This document shows, piece after piece, positions 63,885-64,000 of a stretch of DNA of 64,000 bases. Under the pieces are notes generated by a model, which was not told the origin of the DNA, ran no database searches, and saw nothing but the letters and a program-made list of their open reading frames with translations. The stretch comes from Anaerococcus marasmi (GTDB taxonomy: Bacteria > Bacillota > Clostridia > Tissierellales > Peptoniphilaceae): contig NZ_OLMF01000004.1 of assembly GCF_900290195.1 (NCBI RefSeq), positions 1,043,501 through 1,107,500 of the forward strand. The letters are read 5' to 3'. The position numbers and the translations under genes were made by a program. Positions within the stretch are counted from its first letter, which is position 1, and the number at the start of each line of letters is the position of its first letter.

Positions 63885-64000
63885 CTACTTTCCTTCCTTT
63901 TTGCTCGATTCAAGTATGGCCTTTTGAAGTAACTTGTTGTAGGCATCGTAGGCATCCTTTATTCCGTAGAAGTGGACTCCGTCCGTTCCTTCGTAGTACT
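63885..64000 (-). CDS. SGNH/GDSL-type hydrolase, C-terminal fragment (5' part outside the window)
   Basis: The minus strand is open from the window edge and stops at 63885, giving 38 residues. TDGVHFYGIKDAYDAYNKLL matches the final block of SGNH hydrolases, which carries the catalytic Asp and His (DGVH). Too short for a firmer call. Confidence 0.5.
   Translation of the reverse strand, partial: YYEGTDGVHFYGIKDAYDAYNKLLQKAILESSKKEGK

Overview
The window comes from an AT-rich, low-GC Gram-positive anaerobe. The gene order nfeD-floA-phoH-ybeY-dgkA-cdd-era-recO-glyQ-glyS-ppsR is the classic Firmicutes order. HemZ, a giant 2-hydroxyacyl-CoA dehydratase activase, a molybdenum-cofactor operon and wall proteins ending in (N)xxTGV-type sorting signals fit an anaerobic coccus of the Peptoniphilaceae (Anaerococcus-like). 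That placement is inference from content; no rRNA gene is present.

Layout. 1-4300: a minus-strand operon for molybdate uptake (modABC) and cofactor synthesis (moaA, moaC, MOSC protein), with an inverted repeat over the presumed start of transcription. 4380-5435: asnA with a terminator. 5.4-19.9 kb: an accessory island between asnA and guaA. It holds a deleted IS21-family element, an autoregulated MerR gene, an IS30-family element, an ABC-F ATPase with an attenuator-like leader, a Fic protein behind four operator-like repeats, a LanFEG-type peptide-immunity transporter with its two-component system, and fragments of mobilization genes. The LanFEG cassette lies between direct repeats that include the 3' end of guaA, as expected if elements integrated at guaA.

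19.9-32.0 kb: a housekeeping run, all on the minus strand. It includes a YbeY-DgkA-PAP2 triple fusion and a phoH gene with no ordinary start codon. 32-39 kb: three exported acidic proteins (one lipoprotein, two wall-anchored) interleaved with long repeats. 39-45 kb: hydrolase, FAD protein, AzlCD exporter and a PEPCK/HprK-like kinase. 45-55 kb: the 1424-residue activase, a small repetitive wall protein, PepD, HemZ, a CpXC protein and an ECF S component. 55-64 kb: metabolic and membrane genes, ending in an NlpC/P60 hydrolase and a partial SGNH hydrolase.

The most unusual content is non-coding. Four 0.85-1.0 kb composite elements (near 32.1, 35.7, 49.6 and 56.0 kb) each carry an A half facing a B or C half. 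They are built of ordered hairpins whose stems differ between copies by compensating changes. A second family (S, at 5.5, 29.7, 38.4 and 44.6 kb) and a third (T, at 14.0, 14.3 and 19.6 kb) occupy other intergenic gaps. These repeats fill nearly every long non-coding stretch. No CRISPR array, tRNA or rRNA gene was seen.
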